Origin: Jeongeupia wiesaeckerbachi
GTDB taxonomy: Bacteria > Pseudomonadota > Gammaproteobacteria > Burkholderiales > Chitinibacteraceae
NCBI RefSeq assembly: GCF_050916355.1
Contig: NZ_CP136946.1
Coordinates: 62,001 to 126,000 of the forward strand
DNA: 64,000 nt
Direction of reading: 5' to 3'
Positions 27,752 to 36,835 of the stretch are shown in pieces (position 1 is the first letter of the stretch; each line of letters starts with the position of its first letter). The position numbers and the translations under genes were made by a program. The notes under the pieces are model-generated. The model was not told where the DNA came from. It searched no databases and was given only the letters and a program-made list of their open reading frames with translations.

Positions 27752-29479
27752 ATGATTCGTTTCCAATATTTTCCCCGTCAGGTCGTCGACGCCGGCGGTA
27801 ACCGCTGGGACTGGGCCTTGCTGCCTTTGGTTCTCGCGACCCTGGTCCTGCTCGCCTACGGTGCGCGACAAATGATCGCGCCTTACCAGATCGGGGCGGT
27901 GCTGCCGATCTCGCTCGACCCGACCTCGCTACCGTACTACCTGCTGCGCACCACCTTGCGGATGTTCATCGCACTCGCCGCGTCGTTGCTGTTCAGCTTC
28001 ATTTTCGCCGCCCTCGCCGCCAAGGTCCGCGTCTGCGAAAAGGTGCTGGTGCCGATGCTCGACATCCTGCAGTCGATTCCAGTACTCGGCTTCCTGTCGA
28101 TCACCGTCACCGGCTTCATCGCACTGTTTCCCGGCAATCTGTTCGGGGTCGAATGCGCGGCCATTTTCGCGATCTTCACCTCACAGGCATGGAATATGGC
28201 GTTCTCGCTGTATCAGTCGATGCGCACGGTGCCGAACGAATTGTCCGAAGCGGCGCGCGTATTCCAGCTCTCGGGCTGGCAGCGCTTCTGGCGGCTGGAG
28301 TTACCGTTCGCGATGCCGCAGCTGTTGTGGAACATGATGATGTCGATGTCCGGCGGCTGGTTCTTTGTCGTCGCGTCCGAAGCGATCTCGGTCTCAGGTC
28401 AGGACATCAAGCTGCCCGGCATCGGTTCCTACATTGCCGCGGCGATCGATGCGCGCGACCTCGGGGCGATCGGCTGGGCGATCGCGGCCATGGGCATCGG
28501 CATCCTGCTGTATGACCAGCTGTTCTTCCGGCCGCTGCTCGCCTGGGCCGACAAGTTCCGCTTCGAGGCCACCGGCAGCGACGCAGCGCAGTCGTCGTGG
28601 CTGCTGACGCTGCTACGCCGCACCGACGTGATCCAGAAAGTGGCGCGCGCCGGAATCGCCGTGTTCGAGCGCAGCTTCACCTGGTTCCGCAAGACGCACG
28701 ACGGCACATCGATCCTCGCCCGCGCCCGGCCTGCACCGGCCTGGCAGTCGCGCGCGGCCGACGCGGTCATTGCGGCGCTGGTGCTGATCGCGCTGTGGCA
28801 GCTGTCCGGCTTCATCCATGCCGAAGTCGGCTGGGCTGAAACCGGCCACGTGTTCGTGCTCGGTTTCTACACGCTGATCCGGGTCCTGCTGCTGATCGCG
28901 CTGGCCGCGCTGGTCTGGGTGCCCGTCGGCATCTGGATCGGCCTGAACCCGCGCTGGGCCGATCGCTTGCAGGCCATCGCGCAGTTCCTCGCCGCCTTTC
29001 CGGCCAATCTGATGTTCCCGATCGCCGTGCTGGCCATCGTGCATTTCGGCCTGAATCCGAACATCTGGCTGGCGCCGCTGATGGTGCTCGGCACGCAGTG
29101 GTACATCCTGTTCAACGTCATCGCCGGCGCATCGACGGTGCCGACCGAACTGCGCTACGCCGCGCAGAACCTCGGCCTCTCCGGCTGGCTCAAGTGGAAG
29201 CGCTACCTGCTGCCGGCGATCTTCCCGAGCTTTGTCACCGGCGCGATCACCGCCAGCGGCGGCTCGTGGAACGCCAGCATCGTCGCCGAGTTCGTCTCCT
29301 GGGGGCCGACGACACTGCAGGCGCAGGGCCTGGGCAGCTATATCGCGCAGATGACCGCCGCCGGCGATTTTCCGCGCATCGCGCTCGGCATCGGCGTGAT
29401 GTGCGTGTTCGTGATGGGGCTCAACCACTTCGTCTGGCGCCGGCTGTACCGGATCGCCGAATCGAAAATGCATTCTTGA
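27752..29479 (+). CDS. Nitrate/sulfonate/bicarbonate-type ABC transporter, fused double permease
   Basis: This 575-residue membrane protein contains two copies of the binding-protein-dependent permease domain. Each has about six spans and an EAA-type loop ('ELSEAARVFQLSGWQRFWRLELP' in the first half; 'ELRYAAQNLGLSGWLKWKRYLLP' in the second). This fused layout is known in the NitT/TauT group. The next gene, 13 bases on, is the matching ATPase. No periplasmic binding protein is encoded nearby, so substrate and even direction are open. No good ribosome site is visible before the ATG. Confidence 0.9.
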   Translation: MIRFQYFPRQVVDAGGNRWDWALLPLVLATLVLLAYGARQMIAPYQIGAVLPISLDPTSLPYYLLRTTLRMFIALAASLLFSFIFAALAAKVRVCEKVLVPMLDILQSIPVLGFLSITVTGFIALFPGNLFGVECAAIFAIFTSQAWNMAFSLYQSMRTVPNELSEAARVFQLSGWQRFWRLELPFAMPQLLWNMMMSMSGGWFFVVASEAISVSGQDIKLPGIGSYIAAAIDARDLGAIGWAIAAMGIGILLYDQLFFRPLLAWADKFRFEATGSDAAQSSWLLTLLRRTDVIQKVARAGIAVFERSFTWFRKTHDGTSILARARPAPAWQSRAADAVIAALVLIALWQLSGFIHAEVGWAETGHVFVLGFYTLIRVLLLIALAALVWVPVGIWIGLNPRWADRLQAIAQFLAAFPANLMFPIAVLAIVHFGLNPNIWLAPLMVLGTQWYILFNVIAGASTVPTELRYAAQNLGLSGWLKWKRYLLPAIFPSFVTGAITASGGSWNASIVAEFVSWGPTTLQAQGLGSYIAQMTAAGDFPRIALGIGVMCVFVMGLNHFVWRRLYRIAESKMHS

Positions 29480-29492
29480 AAGATCGAAGACC

Positions 29493-30785
29493 ATGACCGA
29501 AAAACTGATCGAACTGAAAAACGTCGGCAAATCCTTCCGCTCGGCCGATGGCGCCGCGCGCACCGTGCTATCGGGCGTCGATTTCACCCTGGGCGACGGC
29601 GAGATCGTCGCGCTGCTCGGCCAATCCGGCTCGGGCAAATCGACGCTGCTGCGCATCATGGCCGGGCTGATCAATGCCGACGGTGGCGACGTCAATTATC
29701 GTGGTCAGCCGCTGTACGGTCCGGCGCGCGGCATCAGCATGGTGTTTCAATCGTTCGCGCTGTTCCCTTGGCTGACGGTGCAACAGAACGTCGAACTCGG
29801 CCTCGAAGCGCAAGGCGTCGCCGCTGCCGAGCGTGCGCGCCGTGCCGAGGCGGCAATCGACATGATCGGCCTGTCGGGCTTCGAGGGCGCGCTGCCGCGC
29901 GAGCTGTCGGGCGGCATGCGCCAGCGCGTCGGCATCGCCCGCGCCTTGGTGATGGAGCCCGACGTGCTGCTGATGGACGAAGCGTTCTCGGCGCTCGACG
30001 TACTCACCGGCGAACAGCTGCGCGACGACATGCTCGAGCTGTGGGAAGGCAAGACCACGCCGATGAAGGGCATCCTCGTCGTGTCGCACAATATCGAGGA
30101 AGCGGTGATGATGGCCGACCGCGTGCTGATCTTCGCCAGCGACCCCGGCCGGGTGCGCGCCGAGCTGCGCATTCCACTGCCGCGCCCGCGCGACGCCGAC
30201 AGCCCGCAGGTGCGCTCGCTGATCGACCAGATCTACGCGCTGATGACCGCCAAGGCGCCGCGCCGCGCCGCCGAGGAAACGCGCCTGACTATCGCGAGCC
30301 GCCTGCCCGAGGCCGACGTGCACCGGATGGAAGGCGTGCTCGAACTCCTGATGGAACCACCGTTCAACGGCCGCGCCGACCTGCCGAAACTCGCCGAAGA
30401 CACCGAGCTGACCGACGACGAGCTGCTGCCGCTGACCGAAGCGCTGCATCTGTTTGGTCTGGCGCAACTGGCGCACGGCGACGTCGTCGTCACCGCGCTC
30501 GGCCAGCGCTACCTTCAAGCCGACAACACCGAACGCCAGCGGCTATTCGGCGAACAGCTGCTCGCCCACGTGCCACTGGCCGCGCACATCCGCCACAGCC
30601 TGCGACAGGAAAACGATGGCGAGCTGCCGGAAGAACCCTTCCTCAAGCTGCTGCGCGAATCGTTGCACGCCGAGGAAGCCGAACAGGCGCTCAAGACCGT
30701 GATCGAATGGGGCCGCTACGGCGAGGTCTACGAATACAACTACCACACCGGGATGATCCAGTTGCCCGACGTGGACGCCGGCTGA
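29493..30785 (+). CDS. ABC transporter ATPase with C-terminal AAA-associated domain
   Basis: The 430-residue protein has Walker A 'GQSGSGKST' (43-51), signature 'LSGGMRQR', and Walker B 'VLLMDEAFSALD' of the NitT/TauT ATPase family. The last 150 residues are an extra domain found on a subset of these ATPases (often called AAA-associated C-terminal), here helical and rich in acidic residues. It powers the fused permease encoded 13 bases upstream. The extra domain may sense regulation, but its role is not established. Confidence 0.9.
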   Translation: MTEKLIELKNVGKSFRSADGAARTVLSGVDFTLGDGEIVALLGQSGSGKSTLLRIMAGLINADGGDVNYRGQPLYGPARGISMVFQSFALFPWLTVQQNVELGLEAQGVAAAERARRAEAAIDMIGLSGFEGALPRELSGGMRQRVGIARALVMEPDVLLMDEAFSALDVLTGEQLRDDMLELWEGKTTPMKGILVVSHNIEEAVMMADRVLIFASDPGRVRAELRIPLPRPRDADSPQVRSLIDQIYALMTAKAPRRAAEETRLTIASRLPEADVHRMEGVLELLMEPPFNGRADLPKLAEDTELTDDELLPLTEALHLFGLAQLAHGDVVVTALGQRYLQADNTERQRLFGEQLLAHVPLAAHIRHSLRQENDGELPEEPFLKLLRESLHAEEAEQALKTVIEWGRYGEVYEYNYHTGMIQLPDVDAG

Positions 30786-30979
30786 GCGCGACAGGCGCTG
30801 CAGGCGGCGTGGCGCTTGCTCGTCGTACTTGCACGCACTACCGCCGCTTCGGCGCCTAAAGGGCCCCTTGGCGGCACCGTGACCCTGGGGTTTGGCTCGC
30901 CGCGGCTTTCGGCTTCCACCCCGTCATTGTCGCCCGCATGACGCCGGCGTAGGCTGAACCGATGTTCACGGAGATCACC

Positions 30980-31510
30980 ATGTTCCGCTTCATTCCGGCC
31001 CTGCTGTTCGGCCTCGCCATCGGCGCAGCCCAAGCGGCGTGTCCGCCGCTGCTCAACCATCAGTTCAAGACCCTGCAAGGCCAGCCGTTCGACCTGTGCC
31101 AGGCCGCCGGCAAGCCCGTACTGGTCGTCAACACCGCGAGCAAATGCGGCTTTGCGCCGCAATTCGAACAACTCGAAAAGCTCTACGCCAAATACAAGGA
31201 TCGTGGACTGCTGGTCGTCGGCTTTCCATCGAACGATTTCAAGCAGGAACTCGAAACTAATAAGGAAATCGGCGACTTCTGCCGGCTGACTTATATGGTG
31301 CAATTCCCGATGATGGAAAAATCGGCGGTGCGCGGCGACGACGTCAATCCCTTCTACCGCGACCTGATCAAGGCCAGCGGCACCACGCCGAAATGGAACT
31401 TCTACAAATACCTGATCGCCCCGGACGGCAAAACCGTCACCGCGTATACGCCGATGACCAAGCCGGATGACAAGGAGATTGTGGGCAAGATTGAGGGCTG
31501 GTTGCGCTGA
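30980..31510 (+). CDS. Exported glutathione-peroxidase-like thiol peroxidase
   Basis: The 176-residue protein has a signal peptide ('FIPALLFGLAIGAAQA') followed by a GPx fold. The peroxidatic Cys56 is in 'NTASKCGF', and the conserved Trp is in 'PKWNFYKY'. The usual 'FPCNQF' is 'FPSNDF' here, so the Cys and Gln of that motif are replaced, a variant known in bacterial GPx-like proteins. It probably reduces hydroperoxides in the periplasm with a thioredoxin-like donor. The start at 30980 is chosen because GGAG lies seven bases upstream; a start six codons earlier is less likely. Confidence 0.9.
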   Translation: MFRFIPALLFGLAIGAAQAACPPLLNHQFKTLQGQPFDLCQAAGKPVLVVNTASKCGFAPQFEQLEKLYAKYKDRGLLVVGFPSNDFKQELETNKEIGDFCRLTYMVQFPMMEKSAVRGDDVNPFYRDLIKASGTTPKWNFYKYLIAPDGKTVTAYTPMTKPDDKEIVGKIEGWLR

Positions 31511-31919
31511 GCAGCACTCCGCACAGCCCAAAGCCCCGCATAGCGGGGCGTTGGTCGTGACCTCTGCCGGGACAAAACTCCAACAACCCGCGCCAAACCC
31601 TTCTAAGCGACATCACGAGACATTAAGATGAATGAAACATTCATGAAAATTATCCATCATCGATGTGGTTGCAGCGGACAATGCACAAGAATGCGTGAAA
31701 ACCTACGGTCACAAGCAACAACATTCATCAAGATCACCGCAACCGGCATCACTCTCCTAAAGAGCGCCTTGACCCGATCTGAACCCGCTCAAATCGCCCC
31801 CAACCAAAATCGACGAGTTTCGGTCCGGGTTTCACCTCTGCCCCATTCTCACAACCAGCCTAACTACCGATCAACCGACCCATCCTCTATCCGCCTTTGC
31901 CACCTGTGGAGAAAACGGC
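31511..31919. other. Intergenic region before the putative deamidase-toxin gene
   Basis: About 410 bases. A short GC stem (31533-31539 with 31543-31549) just after the GPx-like gene may be a weak terminator. An open frame beginning at 31628 overlaps the next gene in another frame and has no support. The rest is of lower GC and probably holds a promoter. Confidence 0.45.
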
Positions 31920-32522
31920 ATGAAGTCCTTCTGGAAGCAACTCAGGAACGTACAGGCAGGGCCGAATACCTTGGGTCAAATCAACCTTGTTGGCCAGTAT
32001 TTGCAGACTGAGTTGAATGATTACGCCAGCAACCGCGGCATCATACGAGTGAAAGCCCGGCCACTCGCCTTTGGCGCGAACGGATACGCGCTGGAACAGA
32101 CATTGGAATACGGGCCCGAAGTCGCTGAAGTGTTCTGGCTACCGTGGCGGAATCATGAAGCCACTGTGGCCGCTAGAGCGGAGTTCGAATACTCGAAAAG
32201 GGACATCTTTTTCATGACGACGACGCTGTCAGGATGCCGGTTCAGCGTAACGCCCGATGTCGTCATCCACGTTGCACACGCGGCAGGATACAACTCTGCG
32301 GGCCGAACGATCACCGAACAGAACATTACCGGGCCGCGCCACGCTTTGACCCGACGTGTATCCGTTTCCGCAGCAGCCGGACCAAATGATTTCCAGTACG
32401 GTGGCGCTCTTGTCGGAGCTTACACTCGCTCTTTGATTTTTGGTGCCCGAGTCAATGGCAACTACACGTACAAGGTGTTGCATACCTCTCCGCCACCAGG
32501 AAACTGGGAAATCATTCTGTAA
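31920..32522 (+). CDS. Putative glutamine deamidase toxin, BLF1/CNF1-like (tentative)
   Basis: This 200-residue protein has no signal peptide or membrane span. Around residue 100 it reads 'FFMTTTLSGCRFSV', then 'VVIHVAH'. A Thr (T100) six residues before Cys106, and a His (H117) 11 residues after, in an 'LSGC' context, match what I recall of Burkholderia lethal factor 1 (211 residues; Thr88, Cys94, His106). BLF1 deamidates a glutamine of eIF4A and shares its fold with the CNF1 catalytic domain. Length and cytosolic character also fit. GGAG before the ATG is a good ribosome site. The assignment rests on memory of the motif and must be treated as a hypothesis; otherwise it is a hypothetical protein. 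No immunity or secretion gene is adjacent. Confidence 0.5.
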   Translation: MKSFWKQLRNVQAGPNTLGQINLVGQYLQTELNDYASNRGIIRVKARPLAFGANGYALEQTLEYGPEVAEVFWLPWRNHEATVAARAEFEYSKRDIFFMTTTLSGCRFSVTPDVVIHVAHAAGYNSAGRTITEQNITGPRHALTRRVSVSAAAGPNDFQYGGALVGAYTRSLIFGARVNGNYTYKVLHTSPPPGNWEIIL

Positions 32523-32717
32523 TCAAAGCTAGACTTCCTCAGCACCAACTACGGTCTTCTTTACGTCCCCGCTGAACTTTATTTCACCGCCAATGCCATC
32601 CAAGAAAATATAAATCCACACTGGAAACCTAGTCGCATTCGTGCTGGACAACGCGGGGATGAAAACCGCTAACCTCGCCTGCGATCGGCTGCCCATCTAG
32701 GTCGCAGCCACAGTAGC

Positions 32718-32743
32718 GGGTGTGGGTGTGGGTGTGGGTGTGG
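32718..32743 (+). repeat. GGGTGT hexanucleotide repeat with G-quadruplex pattern
   Basis: Four copies of GGGTGT, then GG. Four runs of three G separated by three bases meet the standard G-quadruplex pattern on the forward strand. It lies about 200 bases after the putative toxin gene and 26 bases beyond the end of the broken isomerase gene. Confidence 0.8.
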
Positions 32744-32768
32744 CTCGGATTGGCATAAATTGATCGCT

Positions 32769-33586
32769 TTATGTCTCGCGGCAAGCTCCGACCAATTGCG
32801 GATATTGATCCGACAAGTAGTCAAGACTGCGTGCAATACTGGCCATCGGATCGGTCGGCTGATCGTGCTCGACAAAGATATGCTCCACGCCGGCGACATC
32901 CAGTTCAGCGAGTATCGGTACCCAGTCGACGACGCCAGGACCAACATCGGCAATTTCCTCAAGCAGGCCAGAAAACGAAGCGTGCAGTGGCGGAAGCCTG
33001 TTGATTTGCTTGAGGTGCAGCAATGGCACTCGACCCGGGTTTTGACGAAAAAACGTCACCGTACTTTGTCGACCAACCGCCATCCAGCATACGTCCAGCT
33101 CGAATTTCAGGTTATCCGGATCACATTCGCAGGCGAGAATCTGCATTGGCACCTCACCGTCAACGGCTATCCATTCGAAATGATATGGTGATAAGCCAAA
33201 CCAATGCCAAGCTTGCGCAATAGCTCGCCGGCAACGTTGAGCCTGTCGGCAATGCGCCGCCAATCATCGGCACTTTGCCGCAACGTTTCATCGATCCAAG
33301 GCACAACCAGATAGCGATGTCCGAGTATGCCGGCCTGATCAACAAGCGCCCCCAGTTCCTGAGGCAGTCGATTGTAATCAATATGTGCAGCAGGGGCGGT
33401 CAGACCACAATCGCCCAAGTAGCGTGCAAGCCCTTGTGGCGAAGTCGGCAACTGCGCAGCAGGCTCCACTTCGCGATAGCCCAGCCTCGCCACTTCAGCC
33501 AGCACGGCGGGTACATCAATTGCAAGCGCATGACGCAGCGTATACAGCTGTACACCAAGCGCCCGCGCACTGGCCCGTGCATTCAT
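32769..33586 (-). pseudogene. Frameshifted sugar phosphate isomerase/epimerase (xylose-isomerase-like TIM barrel)
   Basis: Two reverse frames each hold half of one protein. The first (33586 or GTG 33595 down to about 33190) starts 'ALGVQLYTLRHAL' and reaches 'KLGIGLAYHHI'. The second continues 'FEWIAVDGEVPMQILACECDPDNLKFELDVCW' and ends 'ARSLDYLSDQYP'. Joined, they give a normal isomerase/epimerase of about 270 residues with the metal-site 'ELDVCW' and 'FVEHDQ' segments. The break near 33180-33192 (expected 'YHNHDFEW') fits loss of one base or gain of two. A sequencing error cannot be excluded. The neighbour relationship gives no substrate. Confidence 0.82.
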
Positions 33587-33713
33587 GTATTCCACAGCCT
33601 ATTGGTGGGGCAATCACGCCCATTCCTTAGAGAGGCCGGAATGGCCTGCTGAATCAGTGCAGAAAATCGCAAGTCGACCGATGGCACTCAGCCGGCGCTC
33701 AGACTGAGGCGTA

Positions 33714-34250
33714 TCACTCCTCCGGCGTATCGTTCACGCCCGGAAATAGCACATCGGTAAACCCGAACCGCGTCATATCCCGAATCCGCTGCGGGTAGAG
33801 CACGCCCCACAGGTGGTCGCATTCATGCTGGACGACGCGAGCATGGAAGCCGCTGACTTCGCGGGCGATCGGCTCGCCGTACTGGTCGAAGCCGCGGTAG
33901 CGGATGCGGGTATAGCGCGGGACCTCGCCGCGCAGGCCCGGTACCGACAGGCAGCCTTCCCAGCCGAGTTCCTCGTCGTTTGAGAGCGGCGTGATCTCGG
34001 GATTGAGCAGCACCGTCTGCGGCACCGGCTCGGCGTCCGGGTAGCGCGGGTTGGCGTCGAAGCCGAAGATCACCACCTGCAGGTTGACGCCGATCTGCGG
34101 CGCGGCGATGCCGACGCCATTGGTGGCGCGCATGGTGTCGAACAGATCGGCGATCAGCGCGTGCAGCTCGGGCGTATCGAACGCCACGACCGGCTCGGAG
34201 CGTTGCAGCAGGCTGGGGGCGCCCATTTTCAGGACGGGGCGGACGGCCAT
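33714..34250 (-). CDS. def: Peptide deformylase
   Basis: The 178-residue enzyme has all three deformylase motifs: 'GVGIAAPQIG' (45-54), 'EGCLS' (98-102, metal ligand Cys100) and 'HECDH' (142-146, catalytic Glu143). It removes the formyl group from new polypeptides. GAGGG precedes the ATG at 34248-34250. It is not next to fmt, so it is probably a second deformylase of the genome. It lies about 97 bases after the threonine aldolase gene on the same strand. Confidence 0.95.
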   Translation of the reverse strand: MAVRPVLKMGAPSLLQRSEPVVAFDTPELHALIADLFDTMRATNGVGIAAPQIGVNLQVVIFGFDANPRYPDAEPVPQTVLLNPEITPLSNDEELGWEGCLSVPGLRGEVPRYTRIRYRGFDQYGEPIAREVSGFHARVVQHECDHLWGVLYPQRIRDMTRFGFTDVLFPGVNDTPEE

Positions 34251-34346
34251 GGTGTTTCCCTCTTTACCGCCAGCGCGCGCCCACGCCGAAGGCATGGCAA
34301 GCGCCGCGCTGATTCAATTGGCCGGGCTAGCAGCCGGCCGGTCTGC

Positions 34347-35366
34347 TCAATGCAGCAAGGCTTGCCCAAAAGCGTGGGCGATGCGCTCGACTTCGGTCGG
34401 GCCGACCTGCCAATGGGTGACGAAACGCCACACCCCATCCTCGGGCGGATTGGCCTTGATGCCCTGGGCGAGCAGCCTGGCGACGAGGTCGTCGGGGTTC
34501 TGGTGGATATCGAGCAACTCGAAGAACACCATATTGATCTCCAGCTGGTCGCGATGGACGACCACGCCGGGCAGCTTTTCGAGCAGTTCGGCCAAGCGCT
34601 TGGCATTGGCGTGGTCGTCGCCGAGTCGCGCACTCATTTCATTCAGCGCAATCAGACCCGGCGCCGCCAGCACGCCGGCCTGACGCAGCCCACCGCCCAT
34701 CAATTTGCGCTTCTTGCGCGCCTTCTCGATGAAATCCACCGGGCCGGCGAGAATCGAACCAACCGGCGCGGCCAGGCCTTTGGACAGGCAGAACATCACG
34801 CTGTCGGCGTACTGCGTCAGTTCGCGCGCTTCGACACCCAATGCCGTGGCGGCGTTGAACAGCCGGGCGCCGTCGAGATGAACCGGGATGCCGGCGGCTT
34901 TTGCCACCTCGTAGATCTCGCGCATCGTCTCAAGGCGCGTCACGCTGCCTGCGCCACGCGCGTTTTCGACACAGACGAGGCCAGTGCGCGGCAGGTGGAT
35001 GTCGCCGCCGGGGCGGATGCGCGTACGCACGGCGTCACCGCTTAGCACCGCCACCGGCCGCAGATTGACGCCGGCAATGATCGCCGCGCCGCCAACCTCG
35101 TGCCAGACGATGTGGCTGTCCTCGGCGACAATCACCTCGTCGCCGCGCTCGCAGTGCGTGAACAGCGCCAGCTGGTTGCCGAAAGTGCCGCTGGGCACGA
35201 ACAGCGCCGCGGCCTTGCCAAGCCGCTCCGCTGACGCGACTTCGAGCGCGACAACGGTCGGGTCGTCGCCGTAGACGTCGTCGCCAACGACCGCCTCCGC
35301 CATCGCCGTGCGCATCGCCGGCGTCGGCTGGGTCACGGTGTCACTGCGTACGTCGATCCACTCCAT
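34347..35366 (-). CDS. ltaE: Low-specificity L-threonine aldolase
   Basis: This 339-residue PLP enzyme starts 'MEWIDVRSDTVTQPTPAMR' and has the PLP Lys196 in 'MFCLSKGLAAPVGS' and 'HLDGARLFNAA' (163-173) binding the cofactor ring. It splits L-threonine or L-allo-threonine to glycine and acetaldehyde. AAGGA sits seven bases before the ATG at 35364-35366; the ATG two codons earlier is too close to the ribosome site. Confidence 0.94.
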   Translation of the reverse strand: MEWIDVRSDTVTQPTPAMRTAMAEAVVGDDVYGDDPTVVALEVASAERLGKAAALFVPSGTFGNQLALFTHCERGDEVIVAEDSHIVWHEVGGAAIIAGVNLRPVAVLSGDAVRTRIRPGGDIHLPRTGLVCVENARGAGSVTRLETMREIYEVAKAAGIPVHLDGARLFNAATALGVEARELTQYADSVMFCLSKGLAAPVGSILAGPVDFIEKARKKRKLMGGGLRQAGVLAAPGLIALNEMSARLGDDHANAKRLAELLEKLPGVVVHRDQLEINMVFFELLDIHQNPDDLVARLLAQGIKANPPEDGVWRFVTHWQVGPTEVERIAHAFGQALLH

Positions 35367-35391
35367 GTTCATTTCCTTTGCATTGGGGTCT

Positions 35392-36687
35392 TTAAACACC
35401 GGCAAACTGCCTTGCCGTATAGATCAACAGGCCGATCAGCCCGCCAACCAGCGTACCGTTGACGCGGATGAACTGCAGGTCGATGCCGACATTCAGCTCC
35501 AGGCGCTCGACCAGCACCTTGTCGTCCCAGCCCTTGAGCTGGTCGGCGATGAACACGCCGATTTCGCCGCGATAACGCGCCAGCGATTGCGCCGCAAACG
35601 TACGCAGCCGTGCGTTCAACCAATCGACAAAAACCGTATCGTCGCGCAAGCGCAGGCCGAACTGCTTGACCGCGGCACCGACCTTGGCGCGGATCTGCGA
35701 ATCGTCACGCTCGAGGTCGTGCCGCAGCCAGCCAACCGCATCGCGCCACAGCTGTTCCAGTCCGTTCTGCAAGCCCTCGTCATCAAGCAGCTTGCGCTGC
35801 CATTGCGCCAGTTGTTCGCGCGTCTCCGCATCGTGGCCCAGCGCACCGATCCAGTCACCGAGCTGTCGGTCGAAGGCTTGCCTCAGCGGGTGATCGGGCT
35901 CGGCCAGCGAGCGCTCGAGCGCCTGCGACGTAGCGCCGATCAGCTTGCGCGCCAGATAGCGCCCACCGGCTTCGTCGAGCGCCACCCAGCGCAGCACATT
36001 GAATTCGTTGGCGATCACGCCGGCCAGATAATCGTGGGCATTCGGCGTGTCCAGCCGCGACAGCGCCGCCTCGATGACGCCGTCGAATACCTTCTGGTGC
36101 TGGCCCGAATGGCGGACGATCTGCAGCAGCGCGGCGCCGCGGCTGCCCAGATCGAGCTGGCCGAGTCGCTTGACCGCCAGATCGCGCACCAGTTGGGACA
36201 GTTTCGGATCGTCGAGCATGTCGAGCACGAAACGGAACAGCTGGGTGCCCTGTTCGGTCAGCTGCCGCGCATTCGCCGGCCGGGCCAGCCACACCGCCAG
36301 CCTGCGGGCCGGGTTGAAGTCATCGATGCGTTTGGCCAGCACCTCGGGCAGCAGGAAGTGGGTTTCGATGAACTGCCCCAGGCTGTCGGCAATGCGGGCC
36401 TTGTTCTGCGGCACGATCGCCGTATGCGGAATCGGCAATCCCATCGGATGCTTGAACAGCGCCGTGATCGCGAACCAGTCGGCCAGGGCGCCAACGACCG
36501 CGGCCTCGGCAAACGCCGCCAGATAGCCCCAGGCACCACGCCCTTCACCAACGCTCAGCGCCAGCAAGGCCAGCGCAGCCATCAACAGCAGCAAGCCGGT
36601 CGCACCGGTGCGGGCACGCCGCAGTCGATGGCGCTTTTCAGCCTCACGATGGGTGTACAGGTCAGCGGTAAAGTCGTCCGTCGACAT
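35392..36687 (-). CDS. DUF445 family membrane protein
   Basis: The 431-residue protein matches the DUF445 (YjiN-like) family: two N-terminal membrane spans ('ATGLLLLMAALALLAL' and 'AEAAVVGALADWFAITALF'), a family-typical 'FKHPMGLPIPHTAIVPQNK', a long soluble middle and a final span 'GTLVGGLIGLLIYTAR'. Function is unknown. The frame is open far upstream across the divergent bdhA gene, but the family start 'MSTDDFTADLYTHREAEK' is at 36687. It ends 25 bases before the threonine aldolase start, so they may be co-transcribed. Confidence 0.88.
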   Translation of the reverse strand: MSTDDFTADLYTHREAEKRHRLRRARTGATGLLLLMAALALLALSVGEGRGAWGYLAAFAEAAVVGALADWFAITALFKHPMGLPIPHTAIVPQNKARIADSLGQFIETHFLLPEVLAKRIDDFNPARRLAVWLARPANARQLTEQGTQLFRFVLDMLDDPKLSQLVRDLAVKRLGQLDLGSRGAALLQIVRHSGQHQKVFDGVIEAALSRLDTPNAHDYLAGVIANEFNVLRWVALDEAGGRYLARKLIGATSQALERSLAEPDHPLRQAFDRQLGDWIGALGHDAETREQLAQWQRKLLDDEGLQNGLEQLWRDAVGWLRHDLERDDSQIRAKVGAAVKQFGLRLRDDTVFVDWLNARLRTFAAQSLARYRGEIGVFIADQLKGWDDKVLVERLELNVGIDLQFIRVNGTLVGGLIGLLIYTARQFAGV

Positions 36688-36835
36688 TGCGGCTCGATAT
36701 TGTGGAAACAGCCGTAACAATATCAGTGGCAGACCTGTCGACCAACGCCAGCTTTGCCGATGCGTCGCACCGGTGCGCATCCAATCGACATGATATGGTG
36801 CTATATCATCTGGATGCCCCCCATCGGAGAACGTC

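Noticed and set aside
31628..32011. Forward open frame of 127 codons before the putative toxin gene
   Set aside because: It overlaps the better supported gene in another frame and has no ribosome site or motif.
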